Shown here in pieces: positions 29,219-38,193 of a stretch of DNA of 64,000 bases. Every line of letters starts with the position of its first letter. Position 1 is the first letter of the stretch. Location: contig NZ_JAOSZE010000010.1 of the NCBI RefSeq assembly GCF_025630775.1, positions 161,308-225,307 of the forward strand, in the 5' to 3' direction. The DNA is from Actinoplanes sp. KI2. Its GTDB lineage: Bacteria > Actinomycetota > Actinomycetes > Mycobacteriales > Micromonosporaceae. The notes beneath the pieces were generated by a model. That model ran no database searches. It was given only the letters and a program-made list of their open reading frames with translations, and had not been told where the DNA came from. A program made the translations under genes and the position numbers.

Positions 29219-30400
29219 GTGACCACCTCGGTAATCGTCAGTGGCGCCCGCACACCCATGGGCCGCCTGCTCGGCAATCTGAAATCCCTCTCCGGCACCG
29301 CCCTGGGCGGCCACGCGATCGGCGCCGCCCTCGAGCGCGCCGGCGTGCGCCCCGACCAGGTCGAGTACGTGATCATGGGACAGGTCCTGCAGGCCGGCGC
29401 CGGCCAGATCACCGCCCGCCAGGCCGCCGTGGCCGCCGGCATCCCGATGACGACGCCCGCCATCACGATCAACAAGGTGTGCCTGAGCGGGCTGGACGCG
29501 ATCGCCCTGGCCGACCAGCTGATCCGGGCCGGCGAGTTCGAGATCGTGGTGGCCGGCGGCATGGAGTCGATGACCAACGCGCCGCACCTGATCAACCAGC
29601 GCCAGGGCGTCAAGTACGGCGACGTGACGATGCGCGACCACATGGCGTTCGACGCGCTCACCGACCCGTGGGACGGCATCGCGATGGGCGAGTCCACCGA
29701 GCGCAGCGGCGCCAAGCTCGGCATCTCCCGCGAGGAGCAGGACGAGTTCGCCGCGGCCAGTCACCAGCGGGCCGCCGCCGCGCAGAAGAACGGCCACTTC
29801 GCCGAGGAGATCGCGCCGATCACCATCGCCCAGCGCGGCGGCGACCTGGTCGTCGACACCGACGAGGGGGTACGCCCCGACACCACCGCCGCGTCGCTGG
29901 CCAAGCTGCGCCCGGCCTTCGCCAAGGACGGCACGATCACCGCGGGCAGCGCCTCGCCGATCTCCGACGGCGCCGCCGCGGTCGTGGTGATGAGCAAGGC
30001 CAAGGCCGAGGAGCTCGGGCTCACCTGGCTCGCCGAGGTCGTCGCGCACGGCAACGTGGCCGGCCCGGACAGCTCGCTGCAGTCGCAGCCGGCCAACGCG
30101 ATCAAGCACGCGCTGACCAAGGCCGGCAAGGCCGTGTCCGACCTCGACCTGATCGAGATCAACGAGGCGTTCGCCCAGGTGGGCATCCAGTCGATGCGGG
30201 AGCTCGGCGTCTCCGGCGAGATCGTCAACGTCAACGGCGGTGCGATCGCGCTCGGCCACCCGGTCGGCATGTCCGGCGCCCGGCTGGTGCTGACCCTGGC
30301 GCTGGAGCTCAAGCGCCGCGGCGGCGGTTTGGGCGCGGCCGGCCTGTGCGGCGGCGGCGGGCAGGGCGACGCGCTGCTCATCGAGGTGCCTGCCGCGTGA
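29219..30400 (+). CDS. Acetyl-CoA C-acetyltransferase (thiolase)
   Basis: The 393-residue thiolase has the acyl-enzyme Cys in [18 protein letters not shown] (about residue 89), the second active-site block [28 protein letters not shown] with the catalytic His, and the final [15 protein letters not shown] with the second Cys. These features fit the biosynthetic/degradative acetoacetyl-CoA class. The start GTG 29219 opens [15 protein letters not shown], the correct family N-terminus. It is followed by meaB at 28 bp, probably cotranscribed. It would supply or split acetoacetyl-CoA in the acyl-CoA network of this region. Confidence 0.93.
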   Translation: MTTSVIVSGARTPMGRLLGNLKSLSGTALGGHAIGAALERAGVRPDQVEYVIMGQVLQAGAGQITARQAAVAAGIPMTTPAITINKVCLSGLDAIALADQLIRAGEFEIVVAGGMESMTNAPHLINQRQGVKYGDVTMRDHMAFDALTDPWDGIAMGESTERSGAKLGISREEQDEFAAASHQRAAAAQKNGHFAEEIAPITIAQRGGDLVVDTDEGVRPDTTAASLAKLRPAFAKDGTITAGSASPISDGAAAVVVMSKAKAEELGLTWLAEVVAHGNVAGPDSSLQSQPANAIKHALTKAGKAVSDLDLIEINEAFAQVGIQSMRELGVSGEIVNVNGGAIALGHPVGMSGARLVLTLALELKRRGGGLGAAGLCGGGGQGDALLIEVPAA

Positions 30401-30428
30401 ACCGGCCCTTTCCCAGGGGCAGTTCGGC

Positions 30429-31382
30429 GTGAGTCGCCGGCACGACGTGCCCACTCTGGTCGCCCGGGCGCGCGAGGGTGACGCCCGCTCGGTGGCCCGG
30501 CTGATCAGCCTCGTCGAGAACGGCGACCCGGCGCTGCCCGAGGTCGCCGCCGCGCTCGCGCCGTACGCCGGGCACGCCCAGGTGGTCGGCCTGACCGGCT
30601 CGCCCGGGGTGGGCAAGTCCACCACGACCAACGAGCTGGTCCGGCAGTTGCGCGCGGAGGGCCGCCGGGTCGGTGTGCTCGCCGTCGACCCGTCCAGCCC
30701 GTTCACCGGCGGCGCGATCCTCGGCGACCGGGTGCGCATGCAGGAGCACACGGTCGACCCCGGTGTCTACATCCGCTCGATGTCCAGCCGTGGCCAGCTC
30801 GGCGGGCTCGCCGCGGCCACGCCGCAGGCGGTGCGCGTGCTCGAGGGCGCCGGCTGCGAGGTGATCCTGGTCGAGACGGTCGGCGTGGGCCAGGCCGAGG
30901 TGGAGATCGCCTCGCTCGCCGACACGACGCTGGTGCTGCTCGCGCCCGGGATGGGCGACGCGATCCAGGCGGTCAAGGCCGGCGTCCTCGAGATCGCCGA
31001 CGTCTTCGTGATCAACAAGGCCGATCGGCCCGGCGCCGACGCCACCTACCGCGATATCCAGGGCATGCTCGGCCTCGGTGAGCGCGCGCCGGGCGACTGG
31101 CGGCCGCAGGTCGTGCGGGCCACGGCGGTGCGCGGCGAGGGCATCGGCGACGTGGTCGAGGCGATCGGCAAGCATCGGGCCTGGCTGGAGTCGAGCGGCA
31201 ACCTGCAGCGCCGCCGCGAGCGGCGGGCGTCCGTCGAGGTCGAGGCGATCGCCATGGGTGCGCTGCGGGCCCGGATCGGAGACCTGCACGAGGGTACGGC
31301 GTTGAGCACCCTCGCCGCGGCGGTCGCGGCCGGTGAGCTCGACCCGTACGCCGCCGCCGACGAGTTGATCAAGGGGCTCTAG
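30429..31382 (+). CDS. meaB: MeaB-like G-protein chaperone of B12 mutases
   Basis: MeaB proteins are GTPases that load adenosylcobalamin into methylmalonyl-CoA or isobutyryl-CoA mutase and protect it. The 317-residue sequence has the P-loop GSPGVGKS at 57-64, VLAVDPSSPFTGGAILGDRVRMQ (switch region), the G3-like ETVGVGQAEVEI, and the NKAD guanine motif in VFVINKADRPGAD. The C-terminal helical arm (residues 240-317) mediates dimer contacts in the family. The icmA gene lies 1.9 kb downstream, so its client is probably that mutase. Its TAG shares CTAG (31379-31382) with the stop of the convergent padR gene. Confidence 0.94.
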   Translation: MSRRHDVPTLVARAREGDARSVARLISLVENGDPALPEVAAALAPYAGHAQVVGLTGSPGVGKSTTTNELVRQLRAEGRRVGVLAVDPSSPFTGGAILGDRVRMQEHTVDPGVYIRSMSSRGQLGGLAAATPQAVRVLEGAGCEVILVETVGVGQAEVEIASLADTTLVLLAPGMGDAIQAVKAGVLEIADVFVINKADRPGADATYRDIQGMLGLGERAPGDWRPQVVRATAVRGEGIGDVVEAIGKHRAWLESSGNLQRRRERRASVEVEAIAMGALRARIGDLHEGTALSTLAAAVAAGELDPYAAADELIKGL

Positions 31383-31972
31383 GAGAACTCCGCCAGGGTC
31401 TTCTGGATCAGCGCCAGGTCCCAGGTGAAGGTGCCGCTGTCCAGGTCCGCCACCACCGAGCGCAGCCAGGCGATCTCGGCGGTCAGCATGGCCGCGCGGT
31501 ACTCGTCCTCGATCAGGAACAGCCGCGGCATCCCGGGCGGCGCCTGCTCTCCGATCGCCGTCAGCCGTTCCCGCTGCGCCTCGATCCGCCGTTCCAGCAG
31601 GCCCTTGACCTCGGCGGGGGCCAGGACCGCGAGGAACGCGAGCGCGGCCGGGAACTCCGGGAACTCTCGGGCCGGCGTCGGCAGCATCGAGGTGAGCCAT
31701 CGGCGGAACGTCGTCGCGCCGTCCTCGGTGATCTCGTACGTCGTGCGCTCCGGCCGCCCCGCCTCCCGCGCGGTCGCCGCCGGCCGGGCCAGGCCGTCCC
31801 GCACCAGCCGTTCGAGGGCCTGGTAGACGCTGTTGCGCTGGGCCACGTTGACCAGTTGGTCCTGCCCGCGCTCCTTGATCACCTGCTGCATCCGGTACGG
31901 GTGCATCGGCGCCTCGGTGAGCAGCGCCAGCAACACCACGGCCAGCGTCGAGCGGCGCGGTTCTCCCTGCAT
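31379..31972 (-). CDS. PadR family transcriptional regulator
   Basis: The 197-residue regulator has the PadR winged helix in residues 1-90 (LAVVLLALLTEAPMHPYRMQQVIKERG, then RNSVYQALERLVRDGLA and the wing TTYEITEDG). A C-terminal helical region (VirR-like, about 95-195) is used for dimerisation. It is divergent from the FAD-monooxygenase gene, and the 54 bp between them contain a 9-bp inverted repeat that overlaps the monooxygenase promoter and start codon. It is therefore the likely local repressor of that gene, and probably of itself. A TAGGCT box six bases before its ATG suggests a leaderless transcript. Confidence 0.9.
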   Translation of the reverse strand: MQGEPRRSTLAVVLLALLTEAPMHPYRMQQVIKERGQDQLVNVAQRNSVYQALERLVRDGLARPAATAREAGRPERTTYEITEDGATTFRRWLTSMLPTPAREFPEFPAALAFLAVLAPAEVKGLLERRIEAQRERLTAIGEQAPPGMPRLFLIEDEYRAAMLTAEIAWLRSVVADLDSGTFTWDLALIQKTLAEFS

Positions 31973-31978
31973 TTGATC

Positions 31979-31984
31979 AGCCTA
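31979..31984 (-). promoter_or_regulatory. -10 box of a leaderless promoter for padR
   Basis: On the minus strand the hexamer is TAGGCT, six bases upstream of the ATG at 31972. It lies 16 bp from the inverted repeat described for the monooxygenase promoter. Confidence 0.5.
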
Positions 31985-31990
31985 CGGGGC

Positions 31991-32034
31991 TTGACGATTC
32001 TTAGTCATAGTATGCATAGTCAGAGTATGACTAA
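31991..32034 (+). promoter_or_regulatory. promoter and operator of the monooxygenase gene
   Basis: The promoter reads TTGACG (31991-31996), an 18-bp spacer, CATAGT (32015-32020), and after six bases the ATG at 32027. A perfect 9-bp inverted repeat TTAGTCATA (32001-32009) / TATGACTAA (32026-32034) brackets the -10 element, and the right arm contains the start codon. An inner palindrome TATGCATA lies at 32011-32018. The divergent PadR regulator is the natural ligand of this site; that is inference from position. Confidence 0.7.
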
Positions 32035-33211
32035 TATAGCCCTGGTGGCCGGCGGCGGGATCGCCGGCACCGTCGCCGCCATCGCCCTGCAGCGCGCCGG
32101 CTGGCAGCCGCGCCTGCTCGAGTCCCGTCCCGACGGGGTCGCCGACGAGCGCGGCGCCTTCCTGACCGTCGCGGTCAACGGCCTGGCCGCCCTGCGCGCC
32201 CTCGATCTCGACCCGGCCCGGGTGCTGGCCGCCGGGTTCGCCACGCCGACCCTGGCCATGGTCAACGGAGCCGGTCGCCGGCTGGCCCTGCTCCCGCTCG
32301 GTGGGCCCGCCGCCGACGGCACGGTCACCACGACCATCCGCCGCGCCGACCTCTATTCCGCGCTGCGCGCCGTCGCCGCCGAGCGCGGCATCCCGATCGA
32401 GTACGACCGGCGGCTCACCGGCTACCGGGAGCACGCCGGCGGCGTCACCGCGGCCTTCGACGACGGCTCGACCGTCGAGGGTGACCTGCTGGTCGGCGCC
32501 GACGGCCTGCGGTCGCGGGTGCGCGAGGTGCTCAATCCGGGCGGCCCCGCGCCGACCTATCTGGGCCTGCTCAACGCGGGCGGCTTCACCGACCACCCGA
32601 TCGAGGCCGAGTTCGACCGCACGCCCGGCCTCGTGCACATGGCGTTCGGCCGCCGGGCGTTCTTCGGCTGGGCGACGGCGCCCGGCGGCGCGGTGTGGTG
32701 GTTCGCCAACCCGCCGAGCAAGCGTCCGGTGCGGCCCGGCGACTACACGCCCGAGTCCTGGCGCGCCCACCTGATCGACCTGTTCGCCGACGAGGGTCTG
32801 CCCGCCGCCGCGATCATCCGGGCGACGGACGAGGCGATCGGCCCGTGGAACACCGACGACCTGAGTCGCGTCCCGGTGTGGCACTCCGATCGGGTGGTGC
32901 TGGCCGGCGACGCCGCGCACGCCGTGGCCCCGTCCTCGGGCCAGGGCGCCTCGATGGCGATCGAGGACGCCGTGGTCCTCGGTCGCTGCCTGGCCGAGCG
33001 CCCCGGCGACCTGCCCGGCGCGCTCGGCGAGTACGAGCGGATCCGCCGCCCCCGGGTGGAGAAGGTGGTCGCCGTCGGCCGCCGCAACGGCAGCGGCAAG
33101 ACGGCCGGTCCGGTCGGCGCCGCCATCCGCGACGCGATGCTGCCGTTCTTCCTCAGGATGGCCTACCGCCGCGGAAACCCGCAGTCGTGGATACTCGACC
33201 ACCGGGTCTGA
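32027..33211 (+). CDS. FAD-dependent monooxygenase
   Basis: The 394-residue flavoprotein belongs to the PHBH-like aromatic hydroxylase family. It has the N-terminal dinucleotide motif VAGGGIAGTVAAIALQRAGW, the second FAD motif LLVGADGLRSRVRE around residue 160, and the third, VVLAGDAAHAVAPSSGQGASMAIEDAVVLGRCL, near 290. Members hydroxylate aromatic compounds or inactivate drugs such as tetracycline and rifampicin; the substrate is unknown. The adjacent PadR regulator suggests induction by a phenolic or drug-like compound. ATG 32027 fits the leaderless promoter. Confidence 0.88.
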   Translation: MTNIALVAGGGIAGTVAAIALQRAGWQPRLLESRPDGVADERGAFLTVAVNGLAALRALDLDPARVLAAGFATPTLAMVNGAGRRLALLPLGGPAADGTVTTTIRRADLYSALRAVAAERGIPIEYDRRLTGYREHAGGVTAAFDDGSTVEGDLLVGADGLRSRVREVLNPGGPAPTYLGLLNAGGFTDHPIEAEFDRTPGLVHMAFGRRAFFGWATAPGGAVWWFANPPSKRPVRPGDYTPESWRAHLIDLFADEGLPAAAIIRATDEAIGPWNTDDLSRVPVWHSDRVVLAGDAAHAVAPSSGQGASMAIEDAVVLGRCLAERPGDLPGALGEYERIRRPRVEKVVAVGRRNGSGKTAGPVGAAIRDAMLPFFLRMAYRRGNPQSWILDHRV

Positions 33212-33244
33212 CGGTGGCCCTTAGGGATCGTTCAGGTTTGCCTC

Positions 33245-33250
33245 TACGAT
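33245..33250 (+). promoter_or_regulatory. -10 box of a leaderless promoter for icmA
   Basis: TACGAT lies six bases before the ATG at 33257. No ribosome binding site is present in the bases between. Confidence 0.5.
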
Positions 33251-33256
33251 GGCTGC

Positions 33257-34930
33257 ATGGATGCTGCCGACATCGCCGCCGGCCGGGAGCGCTGGCAACG
33301 GCGCTACGACGCCTCTCGTAAGCGGGAAGCCGACTTCACCACCCTCTCCGGGGTGCCCGTCGACCCGGTCTACGGGCCGCCCGACGGGGCCGCTCACCCC
33401 GGTTTCGAGCGCATCGGGTGGCCGGGCGAGTTCCCGTACACCCGGGGTCTCTATCCGACCGGATATCGCGGACGCACCTGGACCATCCGCCAGTTCGCGG
33501 GGTTCGGGAACGCGCAGCAGACCAACGAGCGGTACAAGATGATCCTCGCGGCCGGCGGTGGCGGGCTCAGCGTCGCCTTCGACATGCCCACGCTGATGGG
33601 CCGCGACTCCGACGACCCGCAGTCGCTCGGCGAGGTCGGGCACTGCGGGGTGGCGATCGACTCGGCCGCCGACATGGACGTGCTCTTCGCCGGCATCGAC
33701 CTCGGCCGGGTCACCACGAGCATGACGATCTCCGGGCCGGCCGTGCCGATCTTCTGCATGTACCTGGTGGCCGCCGAGCGGCAGGGCGCCGAGCTGAGCC
33801 GGCTCGACGGCACGCTGCAGACCGACATCTTCAAGGAGTACATCGCGCAGAAGGAGTGGCTGTTCGCGCCCGAGCCGCACCTGCGCCTGATCGGCGACCT
33901 GATGGAGTACTGCGCGCGGGAGATCCCGAAGTACAAGCCGCTGTCGGTCAGCGGCTACCACATCCGCGAGGCCGGCTCGACGGCCGCGCAGGAGCTGGCC
34001 TACACGCTGGCCGACGGCTTCGGCTATGTCGAGCTCGGACTGTCCCGCGGGCTCGACGTCAATCAGTTCGCGCCCGGGCTGAGCTTCTTCTTCGACGCAC
34101 ACATCGACTTCTTCGAGGAGATCGCGAAGTTCCGCGCCGCGCGCCGCATCTGGGCCCGGCACCTGCGCGACGAGTACGGCGCGACCAGCGAGAAGGCGTT
34201 GTGGCTGAAGTTCCACACGCAGACCGCGGGGGTCAGCCTGACCGCGCAGCAGCCGGTCAACAACGTGGTGCGCACCGCCGTCGAGGCGCTGGCCGCGGTG
34301 CTTGGCGGGACGAACTCGTTGCACACCAACGCCCTCGACGAGACGCTCGCGCTGCCCACCGACGAGTCCGCCGAGATCGCCCTGCGCACCCAGCAGGTGC
34401 TGATGGAGGAGACCGGCGTGGTCAACGTGGCCGACCCGCTCGGCGGCTCGTGGTATCTGGAGGCGCTCACCGACCGGATCGAGGCCGAGGCCGAGGAGAT
34501 CTTTGCCCGCATCCGCGAACTGGGCGAGGACGGCAGCGTCACCTCCGGCATCCTGCGCGGCATCGAGGACGGCTGGTTCACCGCGAACATCGCCGAGGCC
34601 GCGTTCGTCTACCAGCAGGCGCTGGAGAAGGACGAGAAGCGCATCGTCGGCGTCAACGCCCACACCGGCACGGTGGCGAAGGAACTGGAGATCCTGCGGG
34701 TCTCGCACGAGGTCGAGGTGGCGCAGCGACGCGAGCTCGGCGACCGGCGGGCCGCCCGGGATTCCGTACGGGTCAAGGCCGCCCTCGACAAACTGGTGGC
34801 CGTCGCGCGCACCGAGGAGAACATGATCCCGGCGATGCTCGAGGCGGCGCGGGCCGAGGCGACGCTCGGCGAGATCTGTGGCGTGCTGAAGGGGGAGTGG
34901 GGCATCTACCGCGAGCCGGCCCGCTTCTGA
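33257..34930 (+). CDS. icmA: Isobutyryl-CoA mutase large subunit
   Basis: IcmA with adenosylcobalamin interconverts isobutyryl-CoA and n-butyryl-CoA, linking valine breakdown to butyryl units. The 557-residue protein is the TIM-barrel part of the mutase family only; no C-terminal B12-binding domain is present, so a separate small subunit (icmB) is needed, and none lies in this window. Substrate identity is read from two residues. Phe80 in WTIRQFAGF replaces the methylmalonyl-CoA mutase Tyr89, and Gln198 in [10 protein letters not shown] replaces Arg207. These are exactly the isobutyryl-CoA mutase residues. The start at 33257 is supported by the -10 box and by this numbering. Confidence 0.93.
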   Translation: MDAADIAAGRERWQRRYDASRKREADFTTLSGVPVDPVYGPPDGAAHPGFERIGWPGEFPYTRGLYPTGYRGRTWTIRQFAGFGNAQQTNERYKMILAAGGGGLSVAFDMPTLMGRDSDDPQSLGEVGHCGVAIDSAADMDVLFAGIDLGRVTTSMTISGPAVPIFCMYLVAAERQGAELSRLDGTLQTDIFKEYIAQKEWLFAPEPHLRLIGDLMEYCAREIPKYKPLSVSGYHIREAGSTAAQELAYTLADGFGYVELGLSRGLDVNQFAPGLSFFFDAHIDFFEEIAKFRAARRIWARHLRDEYGATSEKALWLKFHTQTAGVSLTAQQPVNNVVRTAVEALAAVLGGTNSLHTNALDETLALPTDESAEIALRTQQVLMEETGVVNVADPLGGSWYLEALTDRIEAEAEEIFARIRELGEDGSVTSGILRGIEDGWFTANIAEAAFVYQQALEKDEKRIVGVNAHTGTVAKELEILRVSHEVEVAQRRELGDRRAARDSVRVKAALDKLVAVARTEENMIPAMLEAARAEATLGEICGVLKGEWGIYREPARF

Positions 34931-34962
34931 GCCGTATTCGCCGCGCCGCTAACTCCGCAAAA

Positions 34963-35001
34963 CGGGCGACATGCCGCACTTCGCTGCGGTCGTGTCGCCC
35001 G
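34963..35001 (+). terminator. long stem-loop after icmA
   Basis: CGGGCGACA (34963-34971) and TGTCGCCCG (34993-35001) form a perfect 9-bp stem. An inner CCGCA/TGCGG stem lies around a CTTCGC loop. It begins 33 bp after the icmA stop and is a good candidate for its terminator. Confidence 0.7.
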
Positions 35002-35151
35002 TCGGGCATCTGGCACTCCCAGGACCGTTGTGGGATCTTGCGTAACCGCGCGGCGGCGTCAAGTATCGGGGATGACGTGCCGTTGTGACCTCCGATATCG
35101 ACCGCCGCGCGGCACGCGAACCGCCTTGCCAGCGTGCGAGACTAGGTAACC

Positions 35152-36099
35152 ATGAGCGACCCACGGACCACTCCGTCGATCTTCACCCGCGGCGCGGTCG
35201 ACCTCAGCGCGCTGCGCACCCCGGCCCCGTCCCCGGCGGCGGGCCCCAGCCGTCCCTCCTCGGCCGACGCCGGCGGAGCCGGAGCGGCGCCCACCGCGGG
35301 TGTCCCGGCCGGCCTGCCCGGCGGCGGGCCCGAGGCGATCATCGACGTCACCGAGGCCAACTTCCAGTCCGCCGTCCTCGAGCGTTCGCTGACCACACCG
35401 GTGATCCTCGATTTCTGGGCCGACTGGTGCGAGCCGTGCAAGCAGCTGTCCCCGGTGCTCGAAAAGCTCGCCCGGGACGGCGCCGGCAGCTGGGTGCTCG
35501 GCAAGGTCGATGTAGACGCCAACCCCCGGCTCGCCCAGGCGCTGCGCGTGCAGGGCATCCCGATGGTGGTCGCGGTCGTCGGCGGTCAGCTCGTCGAGGG
35601 CTTTACCGGCGTGCTGCCCGAGCACCAGGTCAAGCAGTATGTGGACGCGGTGCTCAAGGCCGGCGGTGTGACCGTCGAGGCGGCCGCCGACCCGCGGCTC
35701 GACGCCGCCGACGAAGCGCTCATGGACGGCGACCTCGACGCGGCCGAGGCGGCGTACAAGAAGATCCTCGCCGAGTCCCCGGCCGACGCCGTCGCCGAGT
35801 CCGGCCTGGCCCAGGTCGATCTGTACCGCCGGGTGGGCGGTGCCGACCCGAGCGCCGCGCTGGCCGCGGCCGAGGCCAACCAGGACGACCTCGAGGCCCA
35901 GTGCCTGGCGGCCGACGTCGAGGTGCTCTCGGGCCAGGCCGACCGGGCGTACCAGCGGCTGATCAAGCTGGTCAAGCGCACCGCCGGGGACGAGCGCGAC
36001 GTCGTACGCAAGCATTTGCTCTCGCTGTTCAGCGTGGCCGGACCGGACGACCCGGCGGTCGCCACGGCCCGGCGCCAGCTGGCCAGCGCCCTGTTCTAG
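35152..36099 (+). CDS. YbbN/CnoX-like thioredoxin-domain protein
   Basis: The 315-residue protein has a Pro/Ala-rich N-terminal stretch of about 60 residues and a thioredoxin domain (62-175) with the active site WCEPC at 92-96. A C-terminal helical TPR-like region (about 180-315, DEALMDGDLDAAEAAYKKILAESPAD) completes it. This arrangement is that of YbbN/CnoX, a redox-active holdase that passes clients to chaperones; both active-site cysteines are kept. The arginase-family gene starts 13 bp later, so the two are probably one transcript. The disordered N-terminus is longer than in the enterobacterial protein. Confidence 0.88.
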   Translation: MSDPRTTPSIFTRGAVDLSALRTPAPSPAAGPSRPSSADAGGAGAAPTAGVPAGLPGGGPEAIIDVTEANFQSAVLERSLTTPVILDFWADWCEPCKQLSPVLEKLARDGAGSWVLGKVDVDANPRLAQALRVQGIPMVVAVVGGQLVEGFTGVLPEHQVKQYVDAVLKAGGVTVEAAADPRLDAADEALMDGDLDAAEAAYKKILAESPADAVAESGLAQVDLYRRVGGADPSAALAAAEANQDDLEAQCLAADVEVLSGQADRAYQRLIKLVKRTAGDERDVVRKHLLSLFSVAGPDDPAVATARRQLASALF

Positions 36100-36111
36100 G
36101 CGGGAGGTTCC

Positions 36112-38193
36112 GTGCGCCGGATCGCAGTCCTCGACGCACCGTCCAATCTCGGTCTGCGCCCGCCGACCGCGACGTCGGTGCCCGGCTGCGCCAAGGCGCC
36201 CGGAGCGCTCCGCGACCACGGCCTGCTCACCAAGCTCGGTGCGCGCGACGCGGGCTGCCTGACCCCGCCCCGATACGACCCGGGCGACTGGCGGCCCGGG
36301 GACGGTGTCGCGCACGCGTCGCAGATCGCCGCGTACTCCCGCCGGCTCGCCGACCGAATCGGCGCGATCCTGGACGCCGGCGAGTTCCCGGTGATCCTCG
36401 GCGGGGACTGTTCGATCCTGCTCGGCTCGGGGCTGGCCATGCACCGGCTCGGCGAGGCGGTCGGCGGCCGGATCGGCCTGGTCTTTGTGGACGGTCACTC
36501 CGACTTCCGCCACCCCGGGAACGCGTCCTATGTGGGCGCCGCGGCGGGGGAGGATCTCGCGCTGGTCACCGGTCGCGGTCAGTCGGACCTGGCGTCGATC
36601 GAGGGACGGCGGCCGTACTTCCGCGACATCGACGTGGTGGTGCTGGGGTTGCGCGCCCAGGACGAGTACCGCCTCGACCTGCAGGCGGCGGGCATCGTGA
36701 CCCGGCCGGTCCCGGCGCTGCGGGTGGAGGGCGCGGCTCGCAGCGCCCAATGGGCCCGCGACCAGTTGGTCGACTGCGCGGGGTACTGGCTGCACGTCGA
36801 CGTCGATGTGCTCGACCCGGCGGTGATGCCGGCGGTCGACGCGCCGTCGCCGGGCGGCATCGCGTTCCCGGAGCTGGAGATCCTGCTGGCCGGGCTGGTC
36901 GAGTCGCCGCACTGCCTGGGCGTCGAGATCACCGTCTTCGATCCGGACTACGACCCGGACGGCGTCTATGCGGCCGAGATCGCCACCACGGTGGCGGCCG
37001 GGCTGGCGGCGGCGCGCACGGTCGCCGTCCGGCCGGATCTGATCGCGGCCCGCGCGGATCTGGCCCGGCCCGCGCCCGCGCCGGCCTCGAAGCCCTCTCC
37101 GGAGCCCTCTCCGGAGTCCGCTCCGGCGCCGGAAGCCGATGCCGAGTCCAGGGCCGCTGAGGTCGATGCCGAGTCCGGCGCTGCCGAGGTCGATGCCGAG
37201 TCCCGCGCCGCCGAGGTCGACGCCACGGAGGTCGACGCCGCCGAGGTCGATGCCGAGTCCAGGGCCGCTGAGGTCGATGCCGAGTCCGGGGCGGCGGAGG
37301 TCGGCGGCGAGCCTGAGTCAGTCGAGGCCGGCCCCGAGTTTGAGGCCGCCGGCGCCGACACCGGGTCTGGGGCGGCCGAGGGTGACGCCGGGTCCGGGGC
37401 GGCCGAGGGTGGCGCCGGGTCCGGGCCCGCCGGGGTGGACGCCGGGTCTGAGGCAGGCGAGGACGGGACGTCGACCCGCCCGGCGGCGGAGGATGCCGCA
37501 GCCGGACTGGCGTCGCTGTTGCGACCGGCCGGGGATGCGCCGACCGCCGACCGCGGGGTGTGGATGCGACCGGCCGGGGATGCGGCCGCCGCCGTCCGAG
37601 CGTCGTTGTCGCGGCCGCGCACGAGTCCGGAGTCGCTGCGCAAGGCGTCGTCGCGGCGGTCCGTGGATCCCGGCCCGGGCGGCGCCGGCTCTCGATTGCG
37701 GCGGCCCGCGCATGCCGAAGAGCCGGAGACCGCCCCGAACGACAAAACCGAAATTTCCGACCCCGAGCCGAACCAGGCAGTCGTCGACCTGCCGGCCGCG
37801 CAGGGCGAAAGGGAAAACCCGTTCATCGCTCGGCCGCTCGGTCAGGCGCCGCTGCTCGACTCCAAGCCGCTGGCGGCCACCCGCCCCGGCAGGCTCCGCC
37901 CGCGCCCGGCGGACGACCCTCCGCCGCCCGCCCGCCCGACCGAGCACCCCCCGGCGGCGACCGACCTCCCGGCCGACGGCCTCCCGGTGGGCGGCGGCAT
38001 CCCGGTGGACGGCGTGCTCCCGGTGGGCGGCGGCGTCCCGGTGGACGGCGTCCCGGTGGACGACCGCCCGCCCGAACGGCTCCCGGCGGAAGACCACCCG
38101 GCCGACCGTCTTCCGGCCGCCGACAGCTTCACGCTGCCGGCCCAGCGCCCCGCGTTCGAGCTGGGCTCGGGCTCCCCGGCCGACATCGTCTGA
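36112..38193 (+). CDS. Arginase-family hydrolase with long repetitive C-terminal tail
   Basis: The 693-residue protein consists of an arginase/agmatinase-type catalytic domain (about residues 1-310) and a 380-residue low-complexity tail. Metal-binding motifs are GGDCS (97-101), VDGHSDF (D127, H129, D131) and VDVDVLDP (D230, D232), with FDPDYDPDG near 277. In standard arginases the first motif is GGDHS with a metal-binding His; here it is Cys100. Whether the enzyme acts on arginine, agmatine or another guanidino compound cannot be told. The tail has 9-residue DAESRAAEV-type repeats, then Gly/Ala/Ser, Arg-rich and PVGGG-VPVDG stretches, and looks disordered. Start GTG 36112. Confidence 0.8.
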   Translation: MRRIAVLDAPSNLGLRPPTATSVPGCAKAPGALRDHGLLTKLGARDAGCLTPPRYDPGDWRPGDGVAHASQIAAYSRRLADRIGAILDAGEFPVILGGDCSILLGSGLAMHRLGEAVGGRIGLVFVDGHSDFRHPGNASYVGAAAGEDLALVTGRGQSDLASIEGRRPYFRDIDVVVLGLRAQDEYRLDLQAAGIVTRPVPALRVEGAARSAQWARDQLVDCAGYWLHVDVDVLDPAVMPAVDAPSPGGIAFPELEILLAGLVESPHCLGVEITVFDPDYDPDGVYAAEIATTVAAGLAAARTVAVRPDLIAARADLARPAPAPASKPSPEPSPESAPAPEADAESRAAEVDAESGAAEVDAESRAAEVDATEVDAAEVDAESRAAEVDAESGAAEVGGEPESVEAGPEFEAAGADTGSGAAEGDAGSGAAEGGAGSGPAGVDAGSEAGEDGTSTRPAAEDAAAGLASLLRPAGDAPTADRGVWMRPAGDAAAAVRASLSRPRTSPESLRKASSRRSVDPGPGGAGSRLRRPAHAEEPETAPNDKTEISDPEPNQAVVDLPAAQGERENPFIARPLGQAPLLDSKPLAATRPGRLRPRPADDPPPPARPTEHPPAATDLPADGLPVGGGIPVDGVLPVGGGVPVDGVPVDDRPPERLPAEDHPADRLPAADSFTLPAQRPAFELGSGSPADIV
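37138..37302 (+). repeat. 27-bp in-frame repeats in the arginase-family gene
   Basis: The nine-residue unit DAESRAAEV/DAESGAAEV occurs five times, with two shortened copies (DATEV, DAAEV), from residue 343. At DNA level the unit is GATGCCGAGTCC followed by an RGSGCCGCTGAGGTC-like part. All changes are multiples of three bases, so the frame is kept. Confidence 0.85.

Noticed and set aside
34931..35088. Extension of the icmA region by a second frame to 35088
   Set aside because: It is an out-of-frame shadow; the stretch holds the icmA terminator.
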